The notes beneath the pieces are model-generated. The model did no database searches. It was not told the origin of the DNA and saw only the letters and a list, made by a program, of their open reading frames with translations. Positions 9,157 through 18,318 of a stretch of 64,000 nucleotides of DNA are shown here, in pieces. How positions within the stretch are numbered: the stretch's first letter is position 1; every line of letters begins with the position of its first letter. The translations under genes were made by a program, and so were the position numbers. Source of the DNA: Verrucomicrobia bacterium LW23 (lineage in GTDB: Bacteria; Verrucomicrobiota; Verrucomicrobiia; Methylacidiphilales; UBA1321); the NCBI GenBank assembly GCA_003054695.1, contig QAZA01000011.1, forward strand, positions 186,001 to 250,000, written 5' to 3'.

Positions 9157-9204
9157 TCGGAAGCGCCCTGGGGCTTTAGGCTTTCGCGCCTGTGGCGCTT
9201 CCGA
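9157..9204. terminator. Hairpin between convergent genes, possible bidirectional terminator
   Basis: An 11-bp perfect stem, TCGGAAGCGCC (9157-9167) with GGCGCTTCCGA (9194-9204), around a 26-base loop that itself has GC-rich pairing potential. It lies between the ends of two genes that point at each other. There is no clear T-run, so factor-independent termination is unproved. Confidence 0.5.
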
Positions 9205-9244
9205 GGCAACCGTGTCTACACGCGTATCGAAACCGCTCGAAGCT

Positions 9245-11254
9245 CTACCCCTTTACTGCGCCTTCGGTCATGCCCTTCACAAACAGGCGCATGCTGAACA
9301 TGAAGAGGATGATGATGGGGAGGGAGACGATGGCGTAGCCGGCCATCATGGGGCCGTTGTTTTTGATGTACTCGCCGGAGAGGCGGTGCAGCTGCACCAT
9401 TACGGTGAGAGAGTCAGCGTCGCGCATGATGATGAGGGGGAGGAGGAATTCGCTCCACTCGTTGATAAAGTGCATAACGCCGACGTTGCCGAGGATGGGC
9501 CCGCAGAGCGGAAGCACGATGGTGCGCATTTGCTGCAGGTGGTTGGCGCCGTCAATCTCCGCTGCTTCAAAGAGATCCGACGGGATATCCGCCACAAAAT
9601 CGCGCAGCACAAAGATGGCAAACGCCTGCCCGGTGGCCGTGCCGATGAGGATGATGGCTGTGAGGGTGTTGAGCAGGTTCATGTCCGAGATGAGCCGGAA
9701 CAGCGGGATAAGGTTGGCCACCGTGGGCATCATCAGCAGGATGAGCAGCGAGTTCCAGAAGAAGCGGTGCAGCGGCGCCTTGTAGCGCGCAAAGAAGTAG
9801 GCCGCGCACAGGGCAGTGCCGAGCGTAAAGATGGTGCCGACAATGCTGATAAACAAGCTGTTGGCCACCGAAGGCGACACAAGCTCCCACGCCTGCCCCC
9901 AGTGCTCCCAGTGAAAGGGCGTGGTGGGCACGCCGGGCGAGCGGTAGTACTGCTGGTTCGTCTTGCCGCTGACAATCGCCACCAGGTAGACCGGGATGAA
10001 CGCGAGGAAGAGCACCGCACACACACCAAAGTGTTTGAAGCCGCGCAGTCCCCACTCTGTGGCTACCGAGAGCGGCCGCGGCCACTCCCTGGGCGGTGGC
10101 GGCTCCGCCATGCGGCCATCCGCGCCTCGCTCGCGCAAGCCGGCCTGCCAGGTGCGCCAGGCGTCGGTAAGCACGCCGTAGGGGAAGGAGACGAGCAGAA
10201 TAAACGCGCCGATCGGCAGCCAGCCCGGTAGAAAGCAGAGTACCGAGCCGATGATCATGCCGACAGGCCGCATCAGCATCCGCAGGCGCCAGCTGTGGGG
10301 ATTGTCGTCCAGCAACAGCGTGCTCAGCTTTTGCAGCGCCAGTACGATAAGGGTCAGCACCACGCCGATGGCGCACGCCGCGCCCATCTCCTGGTTGATA
10401 AACGCCTTGCGCAGCATAAACAGGGCGGGCACCGTGGCCATGCCACCCGCGCCGCCCTCCATGCCCACCAGTAGCAGGATACCGCCCGCGTCCTTGATGG
10501 TGCCGATGATGACGAAGACGAGCATGAGGTAGATGGAGCTGGTGATCATAGGCAGCTCAATGCGCGTAAACTTCGTCCACCAGTTTACGCCGTCGATGTT
10601 GGCCGCCTCGTAAATCTCCTTGGGGATGGTGCCCAGCTTGGCCAGGAAGGTGAGCACCGCAAAGGAGCCCACCCACGGGAAGCCCCAGATCACAACGGCC
10701 GGCAAAATCAGCCGCGGGTCGCCCAGCCACGCCGGGCGGACGCCCTCGCGGAAGATGCCGCCCCAGCCCATAAACTGGTCCAGCGCCACCATGTAGGGGA
10801 ACAGCCCCGAGGCGAACAGGAAGTGGTTAAGGTAACCCTGCGTTGTCTCAAAGAAGTAGTTGCGCCAGATGAGCGTGATGACCAGCCCGGGCGTTACCAT
10901 CGGGATAATAAAGAGCAGCCGGTACATAAACTGCACGCGGTCGCTGCTGCACCGGTGTATCCATATGGCCGTGGCCAGCGGGGGAATCAGCTTCAGCACA
11001 TTCCAGATGCCCAGGATGAGCGCCACGCGAAAGGAGCGCCAGAAATCGCTGGAGATGAGGATGTCGTAGTAGTTCTTCCAGCCTACGTACTCGGAGACAT
11101 CGGAGCCGTTCCAGCGAAAGAAGCTGTGGTACAGGCCGCTGGCCGCCGGGTAGTAGGCAAACAGGCCAATAAGCAGGAGGGTGGGCAGGACAAACAGGTA
11201 GATGTCCCAGTGATGAGGAAGCTGCTTCCAGCGAATGATTTTCTGGCTGCTCAT
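9245..11254 (-). CDS. Fused MalF-MalG type carbohydrate ABC transporter permease
   Basis: A 669-residue inner-membrane protein holding two permease units that are normally separate proteins. The first half (about residues 15-330) is MalF/UgpA-like: six helices and an EAA loop at 216 (EAANIDGVNWWTKFTRIELP). A linker of about 100 residues, rich in Pro and Arg and with one or two extra helices, leads to a MalG/UgpE-like half with its EAA loop at 563 (EAAEIDGANHLQQMRTIVLP). The start is ATG 11252-11254, overlapping the stop of the solute-binding protein gene by ATGA, which implies translational coupling. No ATPase gene is nearby; a shared MsmK-type subunit is the usual solution. Substrate is probably an oligosaccharide by family. 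Confidence 0.88.
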   Translation of the reverse strand: MSSQKIIRWKQLPHHWDIYLFVLPTLLLIGLFAYYPAASGLYHSFFRWNGSDVSEYVGWKNYYDILISSDFWRSFRVALILGIWNVLKLIPPLATAIWIHRCSSDRVQFMYRLLFIIPMVTPGLVITLIWRNYFFETTQGYLNHFLFASGLFPYMVALDQFMGWGGIFREGVRPAWLGDPRLILPAVVIWGFPWVGSFAVLTFLAKLGTIPKEIYEAANIDGVNWWTKFTRIELPMITSSIYLMLVFVIIGTIKDAGGILLLVGMEGGAGGMATVPALFMLRKAFINQEMGAACAIGVVLTLIVLALQKLSTLLLDDNPHSWRLRMLMRPVGMIIGSVLCFLPGWLPIGAFILLVSFPYGVLTDAWRTWQAGLRERGADGRMAEPPPPREWPRPLSVATEWGLRGFKHFGVCAVLFLAFIPVYLVAIVSGKTNQQYYRSPGVPTTPFHWEHWGQAWELVSPSVANSLFISIVGTIFTLGTALCAAYFFARYKAPLHRFFWNSLLILLMMPTVANLIPLFRLISDMNLLNTLTAIILIGTATGQAFAIFVLRDFVADIPSDLFEAAEIDGANHLQQMRTIVLPLCGPILGNVGVMHFINEWSEFLLPLIIMRDADSLTVMVQLHRLSGEYIKNNGPMMAGYAIVSLPIIILFMFSMRLFVKGMTEGAVKG

Positions 11255-13053
11255 GGTTGGGACGTCGGCTGAGGGGTGGGAACGGAAGTGGTGGAGGGAG
11301 CGGCGGGAGTGGTGGCTGGGGCGGCGGTGCCGGTAACGCGCGCCCCGACGCGTTGCAGCGCCTCGGGCGTATACTTGTAGATCTGCTGACTGGAGTAGAA
11401 GCCCTTGTCGGTCAGCGCCTTTTCGTACGTGATGTAGTTGTTGTTGCTGCCCAGCGAATCCATCTGCACCTGCCGAAAGCGCAGCCATGCCGTGGCGGCT
11501 TTCTGCGGATCGGCGTCGAGCAGCGCGCGGGCGCGCAGAATGGACGACATTTGCTCCTTGCGAACGCCGGGGCGGCGCACGTTGCGGCGAAACTCCTCAA
11601 AGTCCGACGTTCCGATGCTTTTGTACTCCTTGGCGTACGTTTCGGAGAGCTCGTCAAAGGTGATCTGGCCGATGTTGAAGAGATCGAACAGCTGCTTCCA
11701 GCGCACCGTTGTCTCCGCCCCCAGCACGGGATCGAACGCGGAGAAGACGCCGACAAGGCTGGGCTCGTAAGGCTTCAGCTCCGGCAGCGCCTTGGCGCCG
11801 ACGGTGAGGGGGAGCCAGTGCAGGCGCTCGTTAAAGCGCTCGTTCTGCTTCTGGCTGGCCAGAAAGAAGAGGAAGTCCAGGGCGATCTCCGGGTGCTTGC
11901 TGCTGCGTGTAATGGAGAAGGGGATGGTGCCGTCGGCCTTCTCAAAGCGCACGCCTTCGGCCAGGTCGCCAAACTGCGGGTCGTTGCGGGCCAGCACGGG
12001 AAAGTCCATAACGCCCACCTCAAACTGCCCTTTGGCCAGCTGCGTAATGCCGCCGGCCTCCCACAGGCCGCACGACATGAACACGCCTTTTTGCTGCGCA
12101 AAGCTGAAGATCGCCTCATCGCGCTGCAAGCCCACCCAGCCGGGCTGGAAGAAGGGGCGCAGCTCCTGCAGCACCGTAAAGGCCGCCGCGTTGGGGCGGT
12201 CCTTCAGGCCGATCTTGCCGGTAAGGTAGGCTATCGCCCACTCCTCCTTGCCAAAGCGGCCGTCGCGATTGAAATCCATCTCGCGAAACATCGGGTAGGT
12301 CAGCGTCATGGCAATGTTGCCATTCCATGCGTTGTTGTGGTAGGCGGAGTTACAGATGGCGGCGTACTGCAGGCCGTTGGGCATCTTGTGCTTTTGGATC
12401 TCCTCGCACACCTTGATGAAGTCGCGGAAGTTGCTGGGCGGGGTGTCCAGGCCGGTCAGCTGCTTCAGCAGCGTTTTGTTGTAGATAACGCGCACGCTCA
12501 TGCGGGCCAGCGATATCGACATATACTCCTGCACTTCCGGGTCGTACGACATCTGCATACCGTCCAGCATCGTCTCCTGCAGGGGTACCCCTTCCAGCTC
12601 TGTGCCCTTGTTGTAAGGGTTGGGGCGGTTGACGTAGGGCGTCAGCGGCAGCAGATAGCGCAGCAGCATCATAATGCGCACGTTTTCGCTCACCTGGCCC
12701 ACCTGCACGATGTCCGGCGCGTTATCGCCCAGCATCTGCGTCGTCAGCCACTGGCCGTAGGCGCTGTCGGGAATGGCCTCCTGCGCGATGCGCACGTTGG
12801 GGTGAAGCTTCTGGTACTCCGCCGCCGCCTCGTTAATGCCGTCGCGCACGCCCTGCTCCAGCTGCCAGTGGCTGAGGCGGATGACAATGCGGTCGTCCGT
12901 AATCTTACGGAACTGCCGCGTGCCCACGACCCAGGAGGACCACGCCAGCGCCGCGCCAATCACAATCCACGGCAGCCACTGGTTCAGCGTCTCCCACATC
13001 GCCGCAAGGCCCTTCTTCTCCGGCACAACCACGGGTGCGTCAGATTCACTCAT
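11251..13053 (-). CDS. ABC transporter extracellular solute-binding protein with N-terminal membrane anchor
   Basis: A 600-residue family 1-type solute-binding protein. The start ATG 13051-13053 lies one base after the upstream TPR gene stop. Instead of a signal peptide or lipobox there is a hydrophobic segment at about residues 28-47 (WLPWIVIGAALAWSSWVVG) followed by RQFRK, so it may be tethered by a transmembrane helix. The binding domain follows: IRLSHWQLEQGVRDGINEAA, then the APDIVQVG region, then VMDFPVLARND and the SKHPEIALDFLFFL helix typical of sugar-binding proteins. The C-terminus ends in a Thr/Pro/Ala-rich tail of about 40 residues. Residues 290-305 include DFNRDGRFGKEE, an EF-hand-like Asp-rich loop that could bind calcium. 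Confidence 0.85.
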   Translation of the reverse strand: MSESDAPVVVPEKKGLAAMWETLNQWLPWIVIGAALAWSSWVVGTRQFRKITDDRIVIRLSHWQLEQGVRDGINEAAAEYQKLHPNVRIAQEAIPDSAYGQWLTTQMLGDNAPDIVQVGQVSENVRIMMLLRYLLPLTPYVNRPNPYNKGTELEGVPLQETMLDGMQMSYDPEVQEYMSISLARMSVRVIYNKTLLKQLTGLDTPPSNFRDFIKVCEEIQKHKMPNGLQYAAICNSAYHNNAWNGNIAMTLTYPMFREMDFNRDGRFGKEEWAIAYLTGKIGLKDRPNAAAFTVLQELRPFFQPGWVGLQRDEAIFSFAQQKGVFMSCGLWEAGGITQLAKGQFEVGVMDFPVLARNDPQFGDLAEGVRFEKADGTIPFSITRSSKHPEIALDFLFFLASQKQNERFNERLHWLPLTVGAKALPELKPYEPSLVGVFSAFDPVLGAETTVRWKQLFDLFNIGQITFDELSETYAKEYKSIGTSDFEEFRRNVRRPGVRKEQMSSILRARALLDADPQKAATAWLRFRQVQMDSLGSNNNYITYEKALTDKGFYSSQQIYKYTPEALQRVGARVTGTAAPATTPAAPSTTSVPTPQPTSQP

Positions 13054-13054
13054 C

Positions 13055-14257
13055 TTAGCGGCCCTCCTGCGCGGCGGGGGTGGCGTTGGTGGGGACAGCG
13101 GCGGGCACAGTGGGGAACTGCGCGGCGGCCTCGCGCGTGAGCCATTGCTCAGGCAGCGGCTTGCCCTCGCGCAGGGCGGCTTCGATCTCATCCATGCGCT
13201 TCAGCGCCTGCTCCACGCCGTAGATGAAGATGACGCGCGGGTACTCCGTCTGGATCATCCGGTAATACTTGCGCGCCGTCTCAAAGTCGCCGGCGACAAA
13301 CTCGGCCTCGTAGGCCAGGCGCCAGTAGGTGCCCGCGTTCTCAAAGCGCGGGTTGGTCGGGTCGCGCTCCTGGGTCTCCAGCATTTTGCCGACTAGGGCG
13401 ATGTATTTGTCGGGCTGGCCCATGCGCTGGTAGCATCCGGCCACCAGCGAGTAAAAGCGCGGCGTGTAGGGCGACGTGGGGTTGGCTTCGATATACCTCT
13501 GCCCGTCATCCGCAATCTCCTGGTACGGGCGCAGCTCGGCGTACTGCTGCAGGGTCAGGCCCATCAGCAGGCCCTGCGTGCCGGGGGCGGTGTTGGGGAA
13601 TTTGGTCCACAGCTCCATGTAGGAGCGCGCCAGGTCGGCAAAGTCCAGCGGCAGGCTGGCGCTGGCCAGGTGCTTGACGCGTACCAGATCAAACGCCGCC
13701 CACTGGGCGACCGGATCGCTCGCCGGGGCTGAATCGGTAATCTCTTTGAGCAGCGCGGTGGCTCTGGCGCCGTCGCGGCCATCCTGACGGCAGTTCCAGC
13801 AGCAGGCCTGGCCAAACAGCGCCCAGCGGTAGTACCACAGGGGGGTGCGGGGTTTGGCCTCCGTGCCGGGCGCCGCCTTGGCGGCTTTGGCTCGCGTGGC
13901 CGCGGCCAACTTCTCAAACACGCGAACGGAGCGGGTAAACTCCCGCAGGCGGAATTCGGTCCAGCCCTTGCGCAGCAGCGTGGCGTTGGGATCATTCGCC
14001 TCGGCGGGGTCGATCGTTGCCACGCCGGTGTCGATCTCCTGCATCGCGTCGGTACCGGCCGGCAAGGGCGCGGCGGCCGGCGCCTGGGCGTGGCCCGGCG
14101 TAGCCGGCAGGATGGCCGCAACGGCGGAAGTTAGCACAAGCACGGCGACGGAGAGGAGCGTGGGTGCCGCGTGCGGCGCAGGGGAGAGGGAAAAAGCACC
14201 GCCCGTGAGAGGCGGCCGGCGCAGGCCGCTTGTTGGCGGGAACGAAGAGTAAGGCAT
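13055..14257 (-). CDS. Secreted TPR-type protein, first gene of the fused-permease ABC operon
   Basis: A 400-residue protein with an N-terminal Sec signal (SVAVLVLTSAVAAILPATPGHAQA). The mature part is alpha-helical with repeats of the TPR kind, for example the blocks around WYYRWALFGQAC, FYSLVAGCYQRMGQPDKYIALVGKML, YWRLAYEAEFVAGDFETARKYYRMI. A cluster of Cys residues occurs at about residue 151 (CCWNC). It is followed by the solute-binding protein gene with one base between stop and start, so the two are expected to be co-translated. It may scaffold the transporter or assist its binding protein in the periplasm; this is inferred from context only. Confidence 0.75.
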   Translation of the reverse strand: MPYSSFPPTSGLRRPPLTGGAFSLSPAPHAAPTLLSVAVLVLTSAVAAILPATPGHAQAPAAAPLPAGTDAMQEIDTGVATIDPAEANDPNATLLRKGWTEFRLREFTRSVRVFEKLAAATRAKAAKAAPGTEAKPRTPLWYYRWALFGQACCWNCRQDGRDGARATALLKEITDSAPASDPVAQWAAFDLVRVKHLASASLPLDFADLARSYMELWTKFPNTAPGTQGLLMGLTLQQYAELRPYQEIADDGQRYIEANPTSPYTPRFYSLVAGCYQRMGQPDKYIALVGKMLETQERDPTNPRFENAGTYWRLAYEAEFVAGDFETARKYYRMIQTEYPRVIFIYGVEQALKRMDEIEAALREGKPLPEQWLTREAAAQFPTVPAAVPTNATPAAQEGR

Positions 14258-15059
14258 CAGGTTCCGAAAGGTGAGAGGAGTCAGAAAGACGGGCGGGGCA
14301 GGCAGATAACTCGGAGCAGGTCGGTCACGGGGGCGACAAGCGGGAGAGTCTTGCTATGAACGGTGAAGATTTCAATGACAACACATTGCATACACTATCG
14401 CCAGAAAAATCCGATGCGATTACATCACTTTAGATCAAAGGGTTGATATAAATAATTGAAGCCAAGCCACATCCAACGTTGGATGTCCGCTCGGGCCGCC
14501 ATCGTCGGGCGCAACCTCGACATGCATACACATTCAACGCCGCTTTTGCCAGCAACCGCGCCTGCCATTGAGATGGGACCCGGCCCATCGAACCGGCCCA
14601 AAGCTGACCCACAAACGGATTGAGGAGAAGTGAAATGACGAGCAACTCCTGATAAGGATGGAACATCGCCACTGTCCGCTGTTGTCCAATAAGCCCTTCC
14701 GGCCAATCTTTCCCCCGTAGCGTCCGTTGCGTTTCTGCCCGTTGCGTGAAAATCCGTTAAGGACTTTGCCCACGTACAGTGGATAGCGAGGCGTGGAGCG
14801 GATTTTCACGCAACGGCCGCAACGGGCAGAAACGCAACGGACGCCACGGGGGAAAGAATGCCATGAAGGTTCGTGTATAAGCTGTTGGCTCTTCTCCTGG
14901 TCCGAGGGTTGACTGGCTAACATCCAGGATAACTGTGCCGCTCGCCCGCGCGCGCCGCCCGCCACTCCGCGATTGCAATCTTTAGCCCGCTGAGCTATCC
15001 GTATACATGTGGCAACCCGCGGCCCGCGCCGCCTGCCTGCCCGCCAGCCCGCCCCTGCC
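14258..15059. other. Divergent intergenic region, no gene seen
   Basis: About 800 bases between the leftward TPR/ABC operon and the rightward LacI regulator gene. It should hold both promoters and any LacI operator. An AT-rich stretch near 14370-14460 is the likely promoter area for the leftward operon, and GTATAC at 15001 lies close to the lacI-type start, but no box is convincing. The main structure is the inverted repeat at 14708-14856. Confidence 0.6.
14708..14856. repeat. Long imperfect inverted repeat in intergenic DNA
   Basis: The left arm (14708-14756, beginning CTTTCCCCCGTAGCGTCCG) and the right arm (14799-14856, ending CACGGGGGAAAG) are nearly perfect reverse complements over about 48 bases. 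The right arm carries about 9 extra bases (an additional GCAACGG unit) and there is one mismatch. The spacer is 42 bases. The transcript would form one very stable hairpin. It is not flanked by gene ends, so it is not an ordinary terminator; a mobile palindromic repeat (REP or MITE-like) is a possibility. Confidence 0.8.
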
Positions 15060-16172
15060 ATGGATCAACCCACGCGCACCGTCCGGCAACTTGCCGCCCT
15101 GGCGGGATGCTCGCGCACCACCGTCTCCCTGGCGCTGCGCAATCACCCCTCCATCCCGGAGGCCACGCGCACCCGCATCATCCAGCTGGCGCGGGAGAAC
15201 GGCTACACGCCGGACCCGCTGGTAAGCCGGCTGATGACCCAGCTGCGGACCAGCCGCAGCAGCCGCAGCGCGGAGCGGATCGTTTACCTCACCTGGTGGC
15301 AGACCGAAGAGGGCTGGCGGCAAAGCCCCAACGATCTGGCCTACTACCAGGGCGCCAAAGCACGCGTGGAGAGCATCGGCTACGACTTCGAGCACATCTG
15401 GGCCAAGGCGCCCAATCTCTCCGGCGCGCGGCTCAGCAAGATTCTTTACACGCGGGCCATCCGCGGCGTCGTTATCGCGCCATGCATCCGGCCGCTCTCG
15501 CATGTGTCGCTGGACTGGCGCTACTTTGCCGTCGCCACCATCGGCGTCAGCATCGCCAAGCCCGATCTGCACGCCGCCTCGCACTACCACTACCAGGGCA
15601 TGGCGCTGGCCCTGCGCAAGGTTCGCCACCACGGCTACAAGCGCATCGGCTTTGTGTGCCTGGCCGACGAGTTGGTGCGCAACAATAACGGCTGGCTTGC
15701 CGCCTACCTGGTTCACCAGACCGGCCAGCCCCCCGAGTCCTGCCCGCGCCCGCTGCTAAGCGAGCACACCTGGGATCCGGACGGCTTTGCCCGCTGGCTG
15801 GAGAAGGAAAAGCCCGACTGCGTCGTCAGCAACCGCGGCGAAACGCTCCGCTATCTGGAGCTGCTGGGCCTGCGCGTGCCCGACGATATCGGCTTTGCCA
15901 GCACAGACCTGCTCACCGAAAGCAACCCCGCCTCCGGCATCGACCAACGCCCCCACATGCTGGCCGCCGCCGCCGTGGACCTCGTCGACATGCAAATGCA
16001 ACGCAACGAGTACGGCCTGCCCGAGCACCCCAAAAAAGTGATGCTGGAAGGCACCTGGCGCGAAGGCAACACGCTCCTCAATCGCAGCCAGCAGCCCGCT
16101 TCCGCGGCCCCGGTGGCAAAGGTGCCGGCAGCGAAAGCCGCATCTGCCCGCCGCAGCCGGGCAACGGGCTGA
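15060..16172 (+). CDS. LacI-family transcriptional regulator
   Basis: A 370-residue regulator. ATG 15060 places the LacI helix-turn-helix at residues 6-26 (VRQLAALAGCSRTTVSLALRN) and the hinge helix after it (IPEATRTRIIQLARENGYTPD). The C-terminal two-thirds is a periplasmic-binding-like domain (IGVSIAKPDLHAASHYHYQGMALALRKVRHHGYKRIGFVC; DDIGFASTDL; SGIDQRPHMLAAAAVDLV), as in sugar-sensing LacI proteins. The gene is divergent from the fused-permease ABC operon, which makes that operon its most likely target. The C-terminus has an Ala-rich extension of about 30 residues. Confidence 0.9.
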   Translation: MDQPTRTVRQLAALAGCSRTTVSLALRNHPSIPEATRTRIIQLARENGYTPDPLVSRLMTQLRTSRSSRSAERIVYLTWWQTEEGWRQSPNDLAYYQGAKARVESIGYDFEHIWAKAPNLSGARLSKILYTRAIRGVVIAPCIRPLSHVSLDWRYFAVATIGVSIAKPDLHAASHYHYQGMALALRKVRHHGYKRIGFVCLADELVRNNNGWLAAYLVHQTGQPPESCPRPLLSEHTWDPDGFARWLEKEKPDCVVSNRGETLRYLELLGLRVPDDIGFASTDLLTESNPASGIDQRPHMLAAAAVDLVDMQMQRNEYGLPEHPKKVMLEGTWREGNTLLNRSQQPASAAPVAKVPAAKAASARRSRATG

Positions 16173-16379
16173 CGAAACGGGCCGACGAGCACACGCGCCG
16201 TGTCTTGCGAGTAAATATCTGTACTATTGCACTTTTTCCGCGCAACTTTTCGCGACGTACCCGGTTTTTCTGCATTATGCCGTCTTGCGCCCCGCGATTG
16301 GCTTCCTGTCTTCCGTACAAGGGTAAATCTTTCGACGCATTGTATTGACCCCCACCTCCTCATCCCTAGACTACCGATT

Positions 16380-17489
16380 GTGAAAAAGGCGATTTTCTGG
16401 CTTGTTGTGCTGGCCTGTCTGGGCGTGGCTGCATCGTACGGCTATGACTTCTACCAGGGTCAGCAGCAGGAGAAGGCGCGCATTGAAAAGGCGCGCCATG
16501 CGCGGCTTGTCGCCCTGGTCAAGCGGCGCAATATCGAGTACCGCATCGCCAGCAGCGGCGACCTCGCCCCCGCCGTGCAGGTGGACGTGAAGCCCGAGAT
16601 CAGCGCGCGCATTATGGATATCGCGGTGGAAGTCGGCGCCATCGTCAAAAAAGGGCAGCACCTCTGCACGCTGGAGGACAAGGACCTGCAGACGCAAAAA
16701 GACACACTGCTCACCAGCATCCGCGGCGCCGAGGTTACCCTGGAGCAATCGCAACGCCAGTACACCCGCGCCCAGCGCCTGTACGAGCGCCGGCTCATTT
16801 CCCTGGAGACCTTTCAGAACGCCGAGACCGACCTGGAAAGCGCGCGCAATAACTACGACAAGGCGCAAAAGCAGCTGGAGTCGCAGGTTAACGTCAACCT
16901 CACCAAAACCATCATCAACTCCCCGATGGAGGGCACGGTGCTGAGCATACCCGTGGTGGAGGGCCAGGTGGCCGTGGCGGCGGCCAGCGTAAACTCCGGC
17001 ACGCTGCTGATGACCATTGCGGACCTGAGCAAGATGTACATCAACACCCACGTCAACCAGGTCGATATCGCCAACATCGTGCAAAAGCAGTCGGTGGATA
17101 TCACCGTGGACGCCATCCCCGGCGCGCTGATGAAAGGCACCGTCACCCTCGTTTCGCCAGTCGCCACCATCAAAAACAGCGTCAAAGGCTTCTCCGTGCT
17201 CGTCTCCATCGACAAGCTCGACCCCCGGGTGCGCCCCGGCATGACGGCCGACCTCAGCTTCCCGGTGATTGACCTGCGCGGTGTGCTGGCCGTGCCGCTG
17301 GCCGCCATCTTTATCGAGGACGGCAAGAAATACGTCTACGTTACCGAGCGCGACCCCGCCGCCACCAGCAAGCCGGAGCGCCGCGAAGTCGACGTCGGTA
17401 TCTCCAACTACGATTTCTGCGAGATCAAAGCCGGCGTAAAAGAAGACGAAGCGGTGCTGCTGGAGCGCCCCCAATCCAAGGATATTTGA
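16380..17489 (+). CDS. macA: MacA-like periplasmic adaptor (HlyD family) of a tripartite exporter
   Basis: A 369-residue membrane-fusion protein. GTG 16380 was chosen because the segment following it, KKAIFWLVVLACLGVAASYGYDF, is the N-terminal membrane anchor. Then come a beta-barrel/lipoyl half (VKPEISARIMDIAVEVGAIVKKGQHLCTLEDKDLQ), a long alpha-helical hairpin (about residues 95-160, SLETFQNAETDLESARNNYDKAQKQ), the second lipoyl half (IINSPMEGTVLSIPVVEGQVA), and the membrane-proximal domain. It is followed by the ATPase and permease genes of the same exporter, 15 bases and then 20 bases apart. The gene symbol reflects family resemblance, not proven substrate (macrolides or a lipopeptide are unknown). 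Confidence 0.85.
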   Translation: MKKAIFWLVVLACLGVAASYGYDFYQGQQQEKARIEKARHARLVALVKRRNIEYRIASSGDLAPAVQVDVKPEISARIMDIAVEVGAIVKKGQHLCTLEDKDLQTQKDTLLTSIRGAEVTLEQSQRQYTRAQRLYERRLISLETFQNAETDLESARNNYDKAQKQLESQVNVNLTKTIINSPMEGTVLSIPVVEGQVAVAAASVNSGTLLMTIADLSKMYINTHVNQVDIANIVQKQSVDITVDAIPGALMKGTVTLVSPVATIKNSVKGFSVLVSIDKLDPRVRPGMTADLSFPVIDLRGVLAVPLAAIFIEDGKKYVYVTERDPAATSKPERREVDVGISNYDFCEIKAGVKEDEAVLLERPQSKDI

Positions 17490-17504
17490 ACCGGACGCAC
17501 CGCG

Positions 17505-18299
17505 ATGGCGATGATTGAAGTGCGCGACGTGCGCAAGATTTACACCGTGGGTGAGCAGAAGATCCACGCCCTGGCCGGTGTAAGCCTGGACATCGATAAG
17601 GGCGAGTACGTCTCCATCATCGGCCCCAGCGGCAGCGGCAAAAGCACCATGATGCAGCTCCTGGGCTGCCTCGATACCCCCACCGAAGGCTCCATCATCC
17701 TGGACGGCATGGATGTAAGCCGCGCCAACAGCAACACGCTCAGCTGGGTGCGCAACCAGAAGATCGGCTTCGTCTTCCAGAACTTCAATCTGCTGGCCAA
17801 GCTGAACGTGTACGAGAACGTGGAGCTGCCCCTCATCTACGCCAACATGCCCGGCCGCGAGCGCCGCAAGCGCACGCTGGAAGCCATTGAAGCCGTGGGG
17901 CTTATGGAGCGCATTAATAATCGCCCCAACCAGCTCTCCGGCGGTCAGTCGCAACGCGTGGCCATTGCCCGCGCGCTGGTCAACCGCCCCAAAATCATCC
18001 TGGCAGACGAGCCGACCGGCGCGCTGGATACACAAACCGGCGAGACGATTCTGCAGCTCTTCCGCGAGGTAAGCCGCCGCGGCAATACCGTGGCGCTCGT
18101 CACGCACGATCCCGACATTGCCATGGAGACGCCGCGCCGCATTGAGCTGCGCGACGGCAAGCTCGTCAGTGCACAAGAGTCTCACTACCACCGCTTTAAG
18201 CAGGCCGCGCAGGCAGAGGCCGCCGCGGAGGAACCCCAGCCCGTCTCCATAGTGGAGCAGGCGCTGCGCGGCGATATGAACAACGGCGGAAACCCTTAA
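17505..18299 (+). CDS. MacB-like ABC transporter ATP-binding protein
   Basis: A 264-residue nucleotide-binding subunit of the MacB/LolD group. Walker A is GPSGSGKST at residue 40, the Q-loop region is VFQNFNLL, the signature is LSGGQSQRVAIARAL and Walker B is IILADEPTGALD, followed by the switch His in LVTHDPD. All catalytic residues are present. The stretch of about 40 residues after the core is Ala/Glu-rich. It drives the MacB permease encoded next; in E. coli both parts are in one MacB polypeptide, here they are split. Confidence 0.92.
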   Translation: MAMIEVRDVRKIYTVGEQKIHALAGVSLDIDKGEYVSIIGPSGSGKSTMMQLLGCLDTPTEGSIILDGMDVSRANSNTLSWVRNQKIGFVFQNFNLLAKLNVYENVELPLIYANMPGRERRKRTLEAIEAVGLMERINNRPNQLSGGQSQRVAIARALVNRPKIILADEPTGALDTQTGETILQLFREVSRRGNTVALVTHDPDIAMETPRRIELRDGKLVSAQESHYHRFKQAAQAEAAAEEPQPVSIVEQALRGDMNNGGNP

Positions 18300-18318
18300 C
18301 CCTTTTACCAGCACCGAC

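Noticed and set aside
11257-13140. Long antisense open frame (plus strand) under the solute-binding protein gene
   Set aside because: Leu/His/Val/Arg-biased shadow; the minus-strand gene has clear family sequence.
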